DNA of 64,000 nucleotides from positions 248,001 through 312,000 of the forward strand of contig NZ_CP097127.1 of the NCBI RefSeq assembly GCF_023330665.1, in the 5' to 3' direction. The position numbers and the translations under genes were made by a program. Positions 44,913-53,684 of the stretch are shown here, piece by piece (position 1 is the stretch's first letter; every line of letters starts with the position of its first letter). The notes under the pieces were generated by a model. It was not told the origin of the DNA, searched no databases, and saw nothing but the letters and a program-made list of their open reading frames with translations. Source of the stretch: Conexibacter sp. S30A1 (GTDB lineage Bacteria > Actinomycetota > Thermoleophilia > Solirubrobacterales > Solirubrobacteraceae).

Positions 44913-46357
44913 CTGACGCTCCCCTCCAGGATCTGCAGTGTTTTCAAGTCCGAATAGAAATCCAGGGCGTAGTTGCCGCCCTCCCGGCCCAGGCCCGAGA
45001 TGCCGATCCCGCCAAACGGCGCCGTCAGGTCACGCACCAGGAAGGTGTTGACCCACACGACCCCGGCGCGCACCGCCCGGCCGACACGGTCCGCGCGGCC
45101 CATGGAGCTCGTGTAGACGATCCCCGAGAGGCCGTAGGGCGTCGAGTTTGAAAGCGCGATCGCCTCCGCCTCGTCGGCGAAGGTCTGGAACGTCAGCACC
45201 GGTCCGAAGACCTCGCGCTGCACGATCTCAGAGTCGTTTGTGCGCGGTTCAAACAGCGTCGGTTCATACAGCAGGCCGCCGGCGGGCCGGCCGCCGCGCA
45301 CCAGTCGGTCACCGGCCGCCACCGCGCGCTTGACGAAGCCGTCGACGCGCGCCAGATGCGCGGGATGAATGAGCGGCGAGACGGTTGTCTCGGGCGCGCG
45401 CGGGTCGCCCAGCACATGGCGGTCAACGGCCGCGTGGAAGCGTTTCAGGAACTCGTCACGGACGCTCTCCTGCACGAGCAGTCGGGTGCCTGCCAGGCAG
45501 ACCTGGCCGGCGTCGTCGTACTGCCCGGCCGCCTTGGCGGCGGCGGCGTCCAGGTCGGCGTCTTCAAAGACGATCAGCGGCCCCTTGCCGCCGAGCTCGC
45601 CGGTGAACGGCACCAGGTTGCGCGCGGCCGCGACGCCGATCTCACGCGCGGTCTCGGGCGAGCCGGTGAAGGAGATGCGCCGCAGCAGGGGGTGTGCGAC
45701 CAGCGCCGCTCCGGCCTGCTCGCCGGTTCCCTGCAGCACGTTGAAGACACCCGGCGGAAACCCCGCCTGGGCGGTCAGATCCGCGAGCAGCGAGCAGGAC
45801 AGCGGCGACCACTCGGCGGGCTTCAGCACCACCGGGCACCCGGCCGCCAGCGCCGGCGCGACCTTCCAGGTGGAGAGCATGAAGGGCGCGTTCCACGGGG
45901 TGATCACCGCCGCCGGGCCGGCCGGCATGCGCTGCACCCGGTTCCAGGTGCCCTTTGATCGCCAGTCGCGCTCCTCGTAGGTGGCCGCCAGCTCGGCGTA
46001 GTTACGGAAGTTCGCGGCGGCACGGTGGATCACGCGCAGTCGCAGCGACTCAAGCAGCATGGCCATGTCGGCGCACTCGACCGCGGCCAGGCGCTCGACG
46101 TTCTGATCGATCAGGTCCGCCAGGCGAGCCAGCAGCGTCGCCCGCCCGGTTGCGCCAAGCGCGGCCCAAGCGGGCGCGGCCGCGTGCGCGGCCGCCACCG
46201 CCAGATCCGCCTCGCGCGCGCCGCCCGCGGCCACCCGCGCGATCACCGAGCCGTCTATGGGCGTTATCACCTCGAAGCGCTCATCGCCTGCGACGCGCTC
46301 ACCGCCGATCCAGTGATCGGTTGAAACCTCGTGACCTGCGACGGTGGCGCTGCTCAT
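44909..46357 (-). CDS. Aldehyde dehydrogenase
   Basis: A 482-residue ALDH. NAD-binding and catalytic parts: TPWNAPFMLSTWKVAPALAAGCPVVLKPAEWSPLS, ISFTGSPETAREIG, the glutamate in GELGGKGP and the cysteine in DDAGQVCLAGTRL. The family includes 2-hydroxymuconic semialdehyde dehydrogenases. With an extradiol dioxygenase two genes upstream, oxidation of a ring-cleavage semialdehyde is the best guess. Overlaps both neighbours by 4 bases. Confidence 0.93.
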   Translation of the reverse strand: MSSATVAGHEVSTDHWIGGERVAGDERFEVITPIDGSVIARVAAGGAREADLAVAAAHAAAPAWAALGATGRATLLARLADLIDQNVERLAAVECADMAMLLESLRLRVIHRAAANFRNYAELAATYEERDWRSKGTWNRVQRMPAGPAAVITPWNAPFMLSTWKVAPALAAGCPVVLKPAEWSPLSCSLLADLTAQAGFPPGVFNVLQGTGEQAGAALVAHPLLRRISFTGSPETAREIGVAAARNLVPFTGELGGKGPLIVFEDADLDAAAAKAAGQYDDAGQVCLAGTRLLVQESVRDEFLKRFHAAVDRHVLGDPRAPETTVSPLIHPAHLARVDGFVKRAVAAGDRLVRGGRPAGGLLYEPTLFEPRTNDSEIVQREVFGPVLTFQTFADEAEAIALSNSTPYGLSGIVYTSSMGRADRVGRAVRAGVVWVNTFLVRDLTAPFGGIGISGLGREGGNYALDFYSDLKTLQILEGSVR

Positions 46358-47157
46358 CGCGTGTAATCCCGGACCGTGGTGAGGTCGTCCACCGTGTAGG
46401 CGAACGTGAAGCGGTAGCCGCGCACCACATCAAGCGGCGCAAGCAGCGTGTGCTCCTCGCCGGGGGCGGGCGAGAGCTCCAGCGTCGCGGCACCCTCCCA
46501 GACCTCGGAGACGCTGCGGTCGCGGCTGCGGGCGCGCACCAGCTCGTGCACCTGCGGCTCGTCGTGGCGCCCGGAGGTCAGGCGCGGGAAGTGACGCACG
46601 TTGACCAACGGCGGGTCGGTGTGCAGCGACCCGGATTCGCTCTCGCGCTCGAGTGTGAGCGTTGCGCGCGCCAGCTCACGCCCCCGCGCCGAGCAGCTTG
46701 CGCCGAAGCGTCCACCGGCGCCGCTGGCGGGCGTGGCCCGGCAGGGCAGCGCGAACTGGCGTGTCATCCAGACCTCGCCGAGCTGCTTGGGAAAGCCCTG
46801 GATCCAGCCGCGGGCCAGCGCGAAGTCCTGGTTGACCCAGATGAACGGGCAGGTGGTGACCGGCTCACCGTCGAGCAGACCACTGACCACCAGGTAGAAC
46901 TCGCGATACTGGGAGCGCACCGGGTCGATCAGCTCCTCACCGCTCTGTGAGCAGGACTGCCAGTCGACGAACACCGCGGCGCAGCGGCCCGCGTCGGGAT
47001 GGCGCTCGAGTCCCTCCGGCAGCAGTGAGGCGGCCGCGTCCGGATCGGCGTGAAAGTCGATCACGATGAAGTCGCCGACGTAGTGCCACGGCGGCGGCGG
47101 CACGAGGCTCGCCCGACCGGACGGTGTGCGGGGAACGGTGTAGCCCTGAAGCGTCAT
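46354..47157 (-). CDS. Acetoacetate decarboxylase-superfamily protein
   Basis: A 267-residue protein of the ADC fold: PPPPWHYVGDFIVIDFHADPDAAASLLPEGLE at the N-terminus and REFYLVVSGLLDGEPVTTCPFIWVNQDFALARGWIQGFPKQLGEVW in the middle. The lysine in GFPKQLGEV is at the place where acetoacetate decarboxylase has its Schiff-base lysine, so decarboxylase or aldolase/hydratase chemistry is possible. Exact reaction unknown. 4-base overlaps on both sides place it in the operon. Confidence 0.8.
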   Translation of the reverse strand: MTLQGYTVPRTPSGRASLVPPPPWHYVGDFIVIDFHADPDAAASLLPEGLERHPDAGRCAAVFVDWQSCSQSGEELIDPVRSQYREFYLVVSGLLDGEPVTTCPFIWVNQDFALARGWIQGFPKQLGEVWMTRQFALPCRATPASGAGGRFGASCSARGRELARATLTLERESESGSLHTDPPLVNVRHFPRLTSGRHDEPQVHELVRARSRDRSVSEVWEGAATLELSPAPGEEHTLLAPLDVVRGYRFTFAYTVDDLTTVRDYTR

Positions 47158-48077
47158 TTGGACTCCTCTCCGAGCGGGATGCCGAGCATCTCCAGGCTCT
47201 CGCGCTCCGATTCGATCGCCGCCTGGTCAAAGCGGAAGTAGGAGCGCGGCGGCAGCGGCCCCCAGGTGTTTGATGAGAAGCGGTCGTCGGGCCAGCGGCG
47301 GGGCCGGTGGCCCGCCTGCAGCTGCTCCATGTCGCAGTAGAGCTCGACGAAGCATTCCTCCTCGAGGATCCGCACATACGAGGCGATGTTGCCGCCGACG
47401 CCGTGACGCGTCGGCCCCCAGCCCAGCCAGCGTCCGTGGCGGCCGAGGTGGTCAAGCGCGGCGCGCATCTGGCCGATGTCGATCACGTCAAAGGCCAGAT
47501 GGTGAAGGTGCGGCGCGCCCTTGTCGATCAGCGCCATCACGTGGTGGTCGGTGTTGACGTGAAACCAGACGCCGCCGTCACCCAGCCAGTCGGTCAGGTG
47601 CATGCCGAGCGCCTCGGTGTAGAAGCGCACCTGCTCGGTGAGGTTGCCGGTCAGGAAGTTGACGTGGCCGAGCTTGCGCGGGTGCCCCGGTGCCGGGTTG
47701 GCGGCGGGGCGCGCGTGCGGCACAAGCAGCGACGGCGGCTGGCGGTGGCCGATCAGCCTGATCGAGTTGCCGTCGGCGTCATGGGTCTCGATGCCGCCCT
47801 CGCCGTCGTCTGTGACCTGCGCGCCGAACTGCTCGAGGTGCGCGCGTGCCTGCTCCAGTCCGCAGCCCGCCGCCAGCTCGTAGGCGACGTGATCAAAGCC
47901 CGCCGGGGCGCCGGCGATCAGCTCGAGCGCGCAGGGCTCGTCGTCGCAGGCAAGCCGCGCGACGTGCTCGTCGCGCCCAGCCTGACGCAGCCCGAACTGC
48001 TCAGACCAGCGGCTGGCGGCCTCGTCGAGGTCAGCGACGCGCAGGCCGACGTGGTCGATCCGGGAGATCTCGATCAT
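47154..48077 (-). CDS. Type I extradiol dioxygenase (catechol 2,3-dioxygenase-like)
   Basis: A 307-residue two-domain VOC protein. The C-terminal domain has the iron triad: His in LGHVNFLTGN, His in HLHHLAFDV and Glu in CFVELYCDM. The N-terminal domain (RIDHVGLRVADLDEA) is the usual structural repeat. Such enzymes open catechol rings next to the two hydroxyls. It lies between the P450 and ADC-like genes with 4-base overlaps. The actual catechol-like substrate is not known. Confidence 0.9.
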   Translation of the reverse strand: MIEISRIDHVGLRVADLDEAASRWSEQFGLRQAGRDEHVARLACDDEPCALELIAGAPAGFDHVAYELAAGCGLEQARAHLEQFGAQVTDDGEGGIETHDADGNSIRLIGHRQPPSLLVPHARPAANPAPGHPRKLGHVNFLTGNLTEQVRFYTEALGMHLTDWLGDGGVWFHVNTDHHVMALIDKGAPHLHHLAFDVIDIGQMRAALDHLGRHGRWLGWGPTRHGVGGNIASYVRILEEECFVELYCDMEQLQAGHRPRRWPDDRFSSNTWGPLPPRSYFRFDQAAIESERESLEMLGIPLGEESK

Positions 48078-49279
48078 CGCGTGACCCTCACGGGCAGGCG
48101 CTTGATGCCGTTGAAGAAGTTCGAGCGCAGCCGCTCAGGCGGGCCGGCGAGCTCGAGCTGCACGTCGCGTGCGAGCAGGTCCTCGAACGTGATCCGCACC
48201 TCGAGCTTGGCCAGATGGGCGCCCAGGCAGTGGTGCACGCCACCCGGCCCGAAGGTCAGGTGCGGGTTCGGTGTGCGGCCGATGTCGAAGCGCTCGGGCG
48301 ATCCGAACACCGCCTCGTCGCGGTTTCCGGAGACAAACCAGGTCGTCACCTTGTCGCCCGCACGGATCTGCGTGCCCGCGAGCTCCGTGTCAACGCGCGC
48401 GGTGCGGCGGAAGTGATGCACGGGGGTCGCCCAGCGGAGTATCTCCTCGGTCGCGGTGCGCCCCAGCTCCGCGTAGTTGGCGCGCAGGCGCTCACGCTCG
48501 TCGGGGTGCTCGCTGAGGGCGATCAGCCCGTGGGTGATCGTGTGTCTGGTCGTCTCATTGCCAGCGGTGGCCAGCAGCACGAAGTACACGTCAAGCTCGC
48601 GCTGGGTGAGCCCGGCCGCGACCAGATCGCTCATCACGTCGTTGCGCGGGTGCTCGCGGCGCTCATCCGCGATGCGGCGGCCGAAGGCGAACATCTCGAG
48701 CGCTGCCGGGCTCGAGAACGGCAGGTCGCGGTGTGCGTCATCGTCGCCGTCGTGCGCGTACTCGGGGTCGGCGTTGCCGAGCAGGCGGTCGCCGATCTCG
48801 ATGATCTCGCGCCGCTCCGACTGCGGCACGCCGAGGATCTCGGCAAAGACCTGCATCGGGATCTCGGAGGCGACCTCGGCCACGAAGTCAAACTCGCCCT
48901 TGGCCATCGCGCCGTCAAGCACCTCTCTGACAACCTTGCGCACCTGCTCCTCCCAGACGCCCACCGCCTTCGGTGTGAAGCGACGGTTGACCAGCGCGCG
49001 CAGCTCGTCGTGGCGGGGCTGGTCGGTGTCGATCATCGACTTGCGCGCCTCGATCTGCTCGGGCTCGAGGTCCTCGAGTGAGGTGCCACCGATCTCGGAG
49101 GAGAAGACGTCAGGGTTGCGGTGCACGGTACGGATGTCCTCGTAGCGGGTCACGGCCCAGAAGCCGCGCCCCCCGTCTGGCTCCGGGTTCCAGTGCACGG
49201 GGTCCTCGTGGCGCAGCTGCGCGAACGCCGCGTGCGGTACTGCGTCTATGAAGTTGTCGTGGTCTGAGAGGTCGATCAT
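48074..49279 (-). CDS. Cytochrome P450
   Basis: A 401-residue bacterial class I P450. The I-helix reads LLATAGNETTRHTI, the ExxR motif EEILRWATPVHHFRRTA, and the haem cysteine lies in FGPGGVHHCLGAHLAKLEV. The end, RSNFFNGIKRLPVRV, recalls CYP125/CYP142-type actinobacterial P450s. ATG 49279 overlaps the ligase stop by one base. Ferredoxin and ferredoxin reductase genes in the same operon form its electron chain. It probably hydroxylates or N-dealkylates the amine substrate. Confidence 0.95.
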   Translation of the reverse strand: MIDLSDHDNFIDAVPHAAFAQLRHEDPVHWNPEPDGGRGFWAVTRYEDIRTVHRNPDVFSSEIGGTSLEDLEPEQIEARKSMIDTDQPRHDELRALVNRRFTPKAVGVWEEQVRKVVREVLDGAMAKGEFDFVAEVASEIPMQVFAEILGVPQSERREIIEIGDRLLGNADPEYAHDGDDDAHRDLPFSSPAALEMFAFGRRIADERREHPRNDVMSDLVAAGLTQRELDVYFVLLATAGNETTRHTITHGLIALSEHPDERERLRANYAELGRTATEEILRWATPVHHFRRTARVDTELAGTQIRAGDKVTTWFVSGNRDEAVFGSPERFDIGRTPNPHLTFGPGGVHHCLGAHLAKLEVRITFEDLLARDVQLELAGPPERLRSNFFNGIKRLPVRVTR

Positions 49280-50592
49280 CACAGGTGGTGTAGGTATTCG
49301 TTGATTTGCCAGTCCGACACCCATTCGCGGTGGCGTTTGAGTTCAAAGCCCTTCATCGCCAGAAACGTCTCGACGATCTCGGCACCGAGCCCGTCACGCA
49401 GCACCTCATCAGCGGCGAGCGCGGCGAGCGCCTGGTCCAGCGTGGAGGGGAGCTGTGTGCCGATCAGCTCGGGGGCAGCGTGATAGGCGTCACCTGACAG
49501 CGGTGGCGGCGGCTCGAGCCGGCGGCGCACACCGTCGGCGCCGGCGTGCAGCACGGCGGCGATCGCCAGATAGGGGTTGGCCGAGCCGTCGCCGACGCGC
49601 AGCTCCACCCGTGTGGAGCCGCCGCGCTCGGGTGGGATGCGCACAAACGTGGAGCGGTTGTCAAAGCCCCAGTTGGCGTGTGTCGGCGCGAGCGAGTCGG
49701 GCAAAAGCCGGCAGTAGGCGTTGACCGTCGGGTTGAGCAACGCCATCAGCGCGGGCGCGTGCTCGATCAGGCCTGCCGTGAACCAGCGCAGCTCATCGCT
49801 CACACCCTGATCGGAGGCGGGCGCGGCAAACGCGTTGTGGCCGTCACGTGCGAGCGAGACATGCAGATGCGTGCCGGACCCGCCCTGGTCGTTGAACGGC
49901 TTGCCCATGAAGGTGGCGTGCAGCCCGTTGATCGCGGCGATGTCCTTGACGGCGGTCTTGAGCAGGAAAGCGCGGTCGGCGGCGGCGAGCGCTTCACCGT
50001 GGCGCAGGTTGATCTCGTACTGCGAGTTCATGAACTCGTGGTTGACCGCGAAGACCTCAAGCCCGATCTGCTCGAGCTGCTCGGTCATCTCGCGCACCAG
50101 GCCTTCAGGGTCGGCCAGCGGGCCGACCGTGTAGACCATGCTCAGGTTGTCAAGCAGCCGCCGCACGCCGTTAGGTGCTTCGGGGTCGCGAACGACGATG
50201 AAGAACTCGAGCTCGGGACCGACGATCGGCTCAAAGCCGAGTTCGCGCACCTGCTCGCAGGCGGCCGCCAGCGCGCCGCGCGGGTCAGGGAAGCTCGCAC
50301 CGTCGGAGGCCGGGCGCAGGTCGGCCAGGCAGCAGGTGACCCCGGGCTCCCAGGGCAGCCTCCGCATGGTGGCGCGGTCCGGGAAGGCGATGAAGTCCGG
50401 ATAGCCCTCCTCACCGCCGACCACCGGCGTGTGGCGCAGGTCGGTGCCGAACACCGCGGCGCAGAAGGCTACGCCGTGCTCGGCGACGCGGTCGAACTGC
50501 CGGATTGGTATGTCCTTGCCACGGGCGAACCCGTGCAGGTCGGGGTAGAGCACACGCACCGTCGTGATCGGCTCGTCGGGCTCGCTTGTCAC
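49279..50592 (-). CDS. Glutamine synthetase-like gamma-glutamyl ligase
   Basis: A 437-residue GlnA-fold enzyme. Catalytic parts: GPELEFFIV, VFAVNHEFMNSQYEINLRHGEAL, SGTHLHVSL, the substrate/ATP arginine region NWGFDNRSTFVRIPPERGGSTRVELRVGDGSANPYLAIAAVLHAG. This is the GlnA3/PuuA/aniline-ligase type rather than housekeeping GlnA. It likely joins glutamate to an amine. In aniline catabolism a pair of GS-like and amidotransferase-like proteins starts the pathway; the same pair is found here. Confidence 0.9.
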   Translation of the reverse strand: MTSEPDEPITTVRVLYPDLHGFARGKDIPIRQFDRVAEHGVAFCAAVFGTDLRHTPVVGGEEGYPDFIAFPDRATMRRLPWEPGVTCCLADLRPASDGASFPDPRGALAAACEQVRELGFEPIVGPELEFFIVVRDPEAPNGVRRLLDNLSMVYTVGPLADPEGLVREMTEQLEQIGLEVFAVNHEFMNSQYEINLRHGEALAAADRAFLLKTAVKDIAAINGLHATFMGKPFNDQGGSGTHLHVSLARDGHNAFAAPASDQGVSDELRWFTAGLIEHAPALMALLNPTVNAYCRLLPDSLAPTHANWGFDNRSTFVRIPPERGGSTRVELRVGDGSANPYLAIAAVLHAGADGVRRRLEPPPPLSGDAYHAAPELIGTQLPSTLDQALAALAADEVLRDGLGAEIVETFLAMKGFELKRHREWVSDWQINEYLHHL

Positions 50593-51284
50593 TTACCGCT
50601 CCTCTCTGCGCGTCGGGCGCGCTGCCAGAAACCGTCAAACAGCTTGAAGGCGTTGGCTTTTGCCAGCGGCGCCTCGCCGCGACCTGCCTCGAGCCGCGCC
50701 ACCGCGTCGATTCCGAGCCGGGTGAGGCTCTCGGTGTCCATCGCGGCCCATTTGGAGACGATCTCGATGGTGCTCTCGGGGTGAAACTGGGTGCCCAGAT
50801 GGAGCCCGTGGCTGAAGGCCTGCACGCCGGCCGGCGTGCGAGCCAGCTCGCGCGCGCCCGGTGGCAGCGTGAAGCGCTCGTAGTGCCACTCGAGCCACGG
50901 CCCGGCTGCGATCAGCTCGGGGTCGTCGGTCTCGATCTGATACCAGCCGATCTCGGGCTCCGGCGCATGCTGGACCTCGCCGCCGAGCACGTCGGCCAGC
51001 ACCTGCCCGCCATAGCAGAGGCCGAGCACGGGCACGTCGGCCGCCACCGCTGCGCCGATCAGGCCAAGCGTCTGCTCGACGGCCGGTAGGTGGCGGTCAA
51101 GCGGGCTGTTGGCCGAGCCTAGGCAGCTGACGAAGCTCCTGTCCGCCACCGTCGGTTCCGGATCGTCGGTGTAGGTGCGATGGACCTCGAAGGGGATCCC
51201 ACGCGCCTTGGCCCAATCGGCGAGCAGGCCGGGCGGGGTATCCGGCTCGTGCTCGAGGATCAGCGCGCTCGCCGGGGCGCTCAC
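50589..51284 (-). CDS. Class I glutamine amidotransferase-like hydrolase
   Basis: A 231-residue GATase1 domain. The nucleophile is in LGLCYGGQVLADVLGG, and the His-Glu pair lies in LGTQFHPESTIEI. It overlaps the ligase start by 4 bases. In gamma-glutamylanilide pathways a GATase-like protein works with the GS-like ligase; PuuD-type proteins instead remove the glutamyl group at the end. Either is possible here. Confidence 0.9.
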   Translation of the reverse strand: MSAPASALILEHEPDTPPGLLADWAKARGIPFEVHRTYTDDPEPTVADRSFVSCLGSANSPLDRHLPAVEQTLGLIGAAVAADVPVLGLCYGGQVLADVLGGEVQHAPEPEIGWYQIETDDPELIAAGPWLEWHYERFTLPPGARELARTPAGVQAFSHGLHLGTQFHPESTIEIVSKWAAMDTESLTRLGIDAVARLEAGRGEAPLAKANAFKLFDGFWQRARRAERSGK

Positions 51285-52519
51285 GGCGTCGCTCCAACCG
51301 GGCTGCCGAGGGTGGCGTCCTCCTGCGCGAGCGCCTCCTTGAGCTCGGCCAGCGGCCGCGGTGTCTGCAGCGCCCGGCGATACCAGGCCAGCCGCCGCGC
51401 GGCGTTCACGGCTACCACACCCACCACCAGGCGGCCCTGCACGCAGGCGGCAACGAACCTCCCGCCGTCAGGCGCGAGCTCGAGCAGCTCGCTGTGCTCG
51501 GCCAGCGCCGGACAGCCGAGCGCCTGGATCTTGGCGTCGTACTGGTCGGTCCAGAAGTACGGCGGGGCCGTGTGAGCGGTGCGCTCGTCGTGCGCCACCA
51601 GGGCGTTGCGCCCCGCCAGCTGCCCGTGCTCAGCGGCCGTCGTCCAGTGCTCGACCCGCACGCGCGCACCACCGGCCAGTGCGGCCGGCACCGAGGCGAT
51701 GTCGCCGGCGGCGAGGATCTCCGGATCGCGGGTGCAGGTCAGCGTCGGGTCGCAGGCCACGCCTGGGTCGAGCTCGAGCCCGCTGCCGGTCAGCCATTCG
51801 GTGTTGAGCATCGCGCCGAGCGCGATCAGAACCGTGTCGGCTTGCAGCGAGGTGCCGTCGCTCAGGCGGGCGCCGGTGACCCGCTGGTCGTCGTCGTCGC
51901 TGAGCAGCTCGGCGAGCCCCACGCCGAGGCGCAGCTCGATACCGTGGTCGCGATGCATCGCTGCCCAGCGCTCGCCGAGCACGGGCCCGAACGGCAGCAG
52001 CGGGTGGCTTGCGATGTCGATCATCGTCACCTCCACGCCGAGGCTCCGCGCGCTGGCGGCCACCTCGCAGCCGATGAAGCCGGCACCAACGACCAGCAGC
52101 CTGCGTGTGTCCTTTAGCGCGGCGCGCAGGGCGATAGCGTCCTCCAGCGTGCGCAGCGTATGAACGCCGTCCAGCTGAGCACCGGGGCCGTCGAAGCGCC
52201 GCGCGCGGCAGCCCGTGGCGACTATCAGGCGGTCGTAGTGCTCCTCGTCGCCGTCGTGCAGCCGGATCCGCCGCCGCGCACGGTCGAGTCCCGTCGCCTC
52301 CGTTGCCAACCGCCACTGCACGTCGAGCTCGTCCACGGGCAGCGCCGAATCCTCGATCTCCTGCCTGCCCTGCAAGAGCTCCTTGGAGAGCGGCGGGCGC
52401 GTGTAGGGGAGATGCGGCTCGGCGCCGATCACGATCAGCTCGCCCTCATGGCCTGCGCGCCGCGCGGCTTGCGCCGCGCGCAGGCCGGACAGTGAGGCTC
52501 CGACGATCACGAGCCGCAT
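51281..52519 (-). CDS. NAD(P)H-dependent ferredoxin reductase (P450 partner)
   Basis: A 412-residue FAD protein of the rhodocoxin/putidaredoxin reductase family: IVGASLSGLRAAQAARRAG, PYTRPPLSKELLQG, LLVVGAGFIGCEVAASA and DPEILAAGDIASVPAA. It passes electrons from NAD(P)H to the ferredoxin encoded 11 bases upstream, which then reduces the P450. Its stop overlaps the amidotransferase start region by 4 bases. Confidence 0.93.
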   Translation of the reverse strand: MRLVIVGASLSGLRAAQAARRAGHEGELIVIGAEPHLPYTRPPLSKELLQGRQEIEDSALPVDELDVQWRLATEATGLDRARRRIRLHDGDEEHYDRLIVATGCRARRFDGPGAQLDGVHTLRTLEDAIALRAALKDTRRLLVVGAGFIGCEVAASARSLGVEVTMIDIASHPLLPFGPVLGERWAAMHRDHGIELRLGVGLAELLSDDDDQRVTGARLSDGTSLQADTVLIALGAMLNTEWLTGSGLELDPGVACDPTLTCTRDPEILAAGDIASVPAALAGGARVRVEHWTTAAEHGQLAGRNALVAHDERTAHTAPPYFWTDQYDAKIQALGCPALAEHSELLELAPDGGRFVAACVQGRLVVGVVAVNAARRLAWYRRALQTPRPLAELKEALAQEDATLGSPVGATP

Positions 52520-52530
52520 CGCAGGCCGCC

Positions 52531-52722
52531 CTAGCCCTCGATCCGGATGGCCGTCATCGGACAGGTGTTGACGGCCGCCTCGAGGTCCGCGCGGCGGCTG
52601 TCGTCAACCTCCTCCTGCCAGCTGATGAAGTCGTTCTCATCGAGCTGGAAGAGATCGGGTGCGATGGCGACGCACTCGCCGTGGCTCTGGCAGAGGTTGA
52701 GGTCGATGTGGACCTTGATCAT
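52531..52722 (-). CDS. [3Fe-4S]-type ferredoxin
   Basis: A 63-residue ferredoxin with C11-x5-C17 (CQSHGEC, histidine in the place of the second cysteine) and C54-P near the end. Three cysteines imply a [3Fe-4S] cluster, as in ferredoxins that serve actinobacterial P450s. A good aaggag ribosome site is present although it overlaps the FAH stop by 4 bases. Confidence 0.95.
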   Translation of the reverse strand: MIKVHIDLNLCQSHGECVAIAPDLFQLDENDFISWQEEVDDSRRADLEAAVNTCPMTAIRIEG

Positions 52723-53576
52723 TGTGCTTCTCCTTGGTGCTCGCTCTGTGTGACCATGCGCTCGGCCTCGTCCTCAGGGACGGCGAGCGCCACGTGCAGC
52801 GTGTTGGCGGAAACCGCCGGCTGCTCGCCCACGGCGCTCAGGTCAACGTCCCAGTCGGTGACCGTGCTCTGCACGCTGCCAAGGCCGCTGATCTCGACGC
52901 TGACCACGTCGCCCGGCTGCATCGGACGGGAGTTGGCGGGTGTGCCGGTCAGCACCACGTCGCCCGGCTCAAGCGTGATCAGCCGGCAGAGGTCCGCCAG
53001 CTGGTAGGCGACACCCCACACCATGTCCTCGGCGGTGGCCTCCTGCACGACATCGCCGTTCAGGTAGGTGCGCAGCGTGAAGTCAGTGGGGTCAAACTCG
53101 TCCGCCGGGGTGACGTAGGGACCGATCGGCAGAAACCCGTCCTGGCCCTTGACGCGCAGCATCGAGCCGCGGTCGGCGTGACGGAAGTCGTGCAGGCCGA
53201 CATCATTGGCGGGCGCGTAGCCGGCGACATGGGCGAGGGCCTCGGCCACCGGCACACCGTGCATGCGCTCACCGATCACGACCGCCAGCTCGCCCTCATA
53301 GTTGAGAAAGCGGGTGCCGCGCGGGCGGCGCACGATGCCGCGGTGACCGTTCAACGTGGTCGGGGGTTTCATGAAGTACGACGGGTAGGCGGGTGTGCGC
53401 GCCGCGTACTCGGTCAGGCGACTGCGATAGGTGAGATGCACCGCGATGATCTTTGACGGCGTCACCGGCGCGAGATAGTGCGCGTCGGCCTCCGGCAGCG
53501 TGCGTCCGTCCTCAAGCCTGATCGTGTCTGCCATGAGCGTGCCCCACTGGGGCACGCCGTCGATTGTCAGGCGCAC
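52719..53576 (-). CDS. Fumarylacetoacetate hydrolase-family protein
   Basis: About 285 residues. The FAH fold is clear: YLAPVTPSKIIAVHLTYRSR, NYEGELAVVIGERM with metal acidic residues, GYAPANDVGLHDFRH, KGQDGFLPIGPYV and GDVVLTGTPANSRPMQPGDVV. The family includes 4-oxalocrotonate decarboxylases and hydratases of meta-cleavage pathways. I chose GTG 53576 (MRLTIDGVPQWG), which has aaagg upstream; GTG 53603 and ATG 53534 (MADTIRL) are alternatives. First gene of the catabolic operon. Confidence 0.88.
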   Translation of the reverse strand: MRLTIDGVPQWGTLMADTIRLEDGRTLPEADAHYLAPVTPSKIIAVHLTYRSRLTEYAARTPAYPSYFMKPPTTLNGHRGIVRRPRGTRFLNYEGELAVVIGERMHGVPVAEALAHVAGYAPANDVGLHDFRHADRGSMLRVKGQDGFLPIGPYVTPADEFDPTDFTLRTYLNGDVVQEATAEDMVWGVAYQLADLCRLITLEPGDVVLTGTPANSRPMQPGDVVSVEISGLGSVQSTVTDWDVDLSAVGEQPAVSANTLHVALAVPEDEAERMVTQSEHQGEAQ

Positions 53577-53654
53577 GCGCCTTTCGTTGGTGTCCTCCCT
53601 CACAGGCTTATCGTCACCGCTGCAGCGATCGTCGGCAACAGGAATCAGCGATCG

Positions 53655-53676
53655 ATTATGCGGCATAGGCGATAAT
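53655..53676. promoter_or_regulatory. Putative LysR operator and promoter between the catabolic operon and its regulator
   Basis: In this short divergent gap attat (53655-53659) and ataat (53672-53676) form an inverted repeat with 12 bases between them, and tatgc-g-gcata (53657-53667) is a perfect nested palindrome. The hexamer gataat (53671-53676) could be the -10 box of the lysR gene, only 8 bases before its ATG, which suggests a leaderless message. The site is placed for autorepression and for control of the divergent operon. Confidence 0.55.
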
Positions 53677-53684
53677 TGCCGGGG

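Noticed and set aside
47154-48077. Glyoxalase I
   Set aside because: Two-domain VOC with His-His-Glu iron triad in the second domain and P450/ALDH context fit an extradiol dioxygenase better.
49279-50592. Housekeeping glutamine synthetase
   Set aside because: The neighbours and the GlnA3/PuuA-like pattern point to a catabolic gamma-glutamyl ligase.
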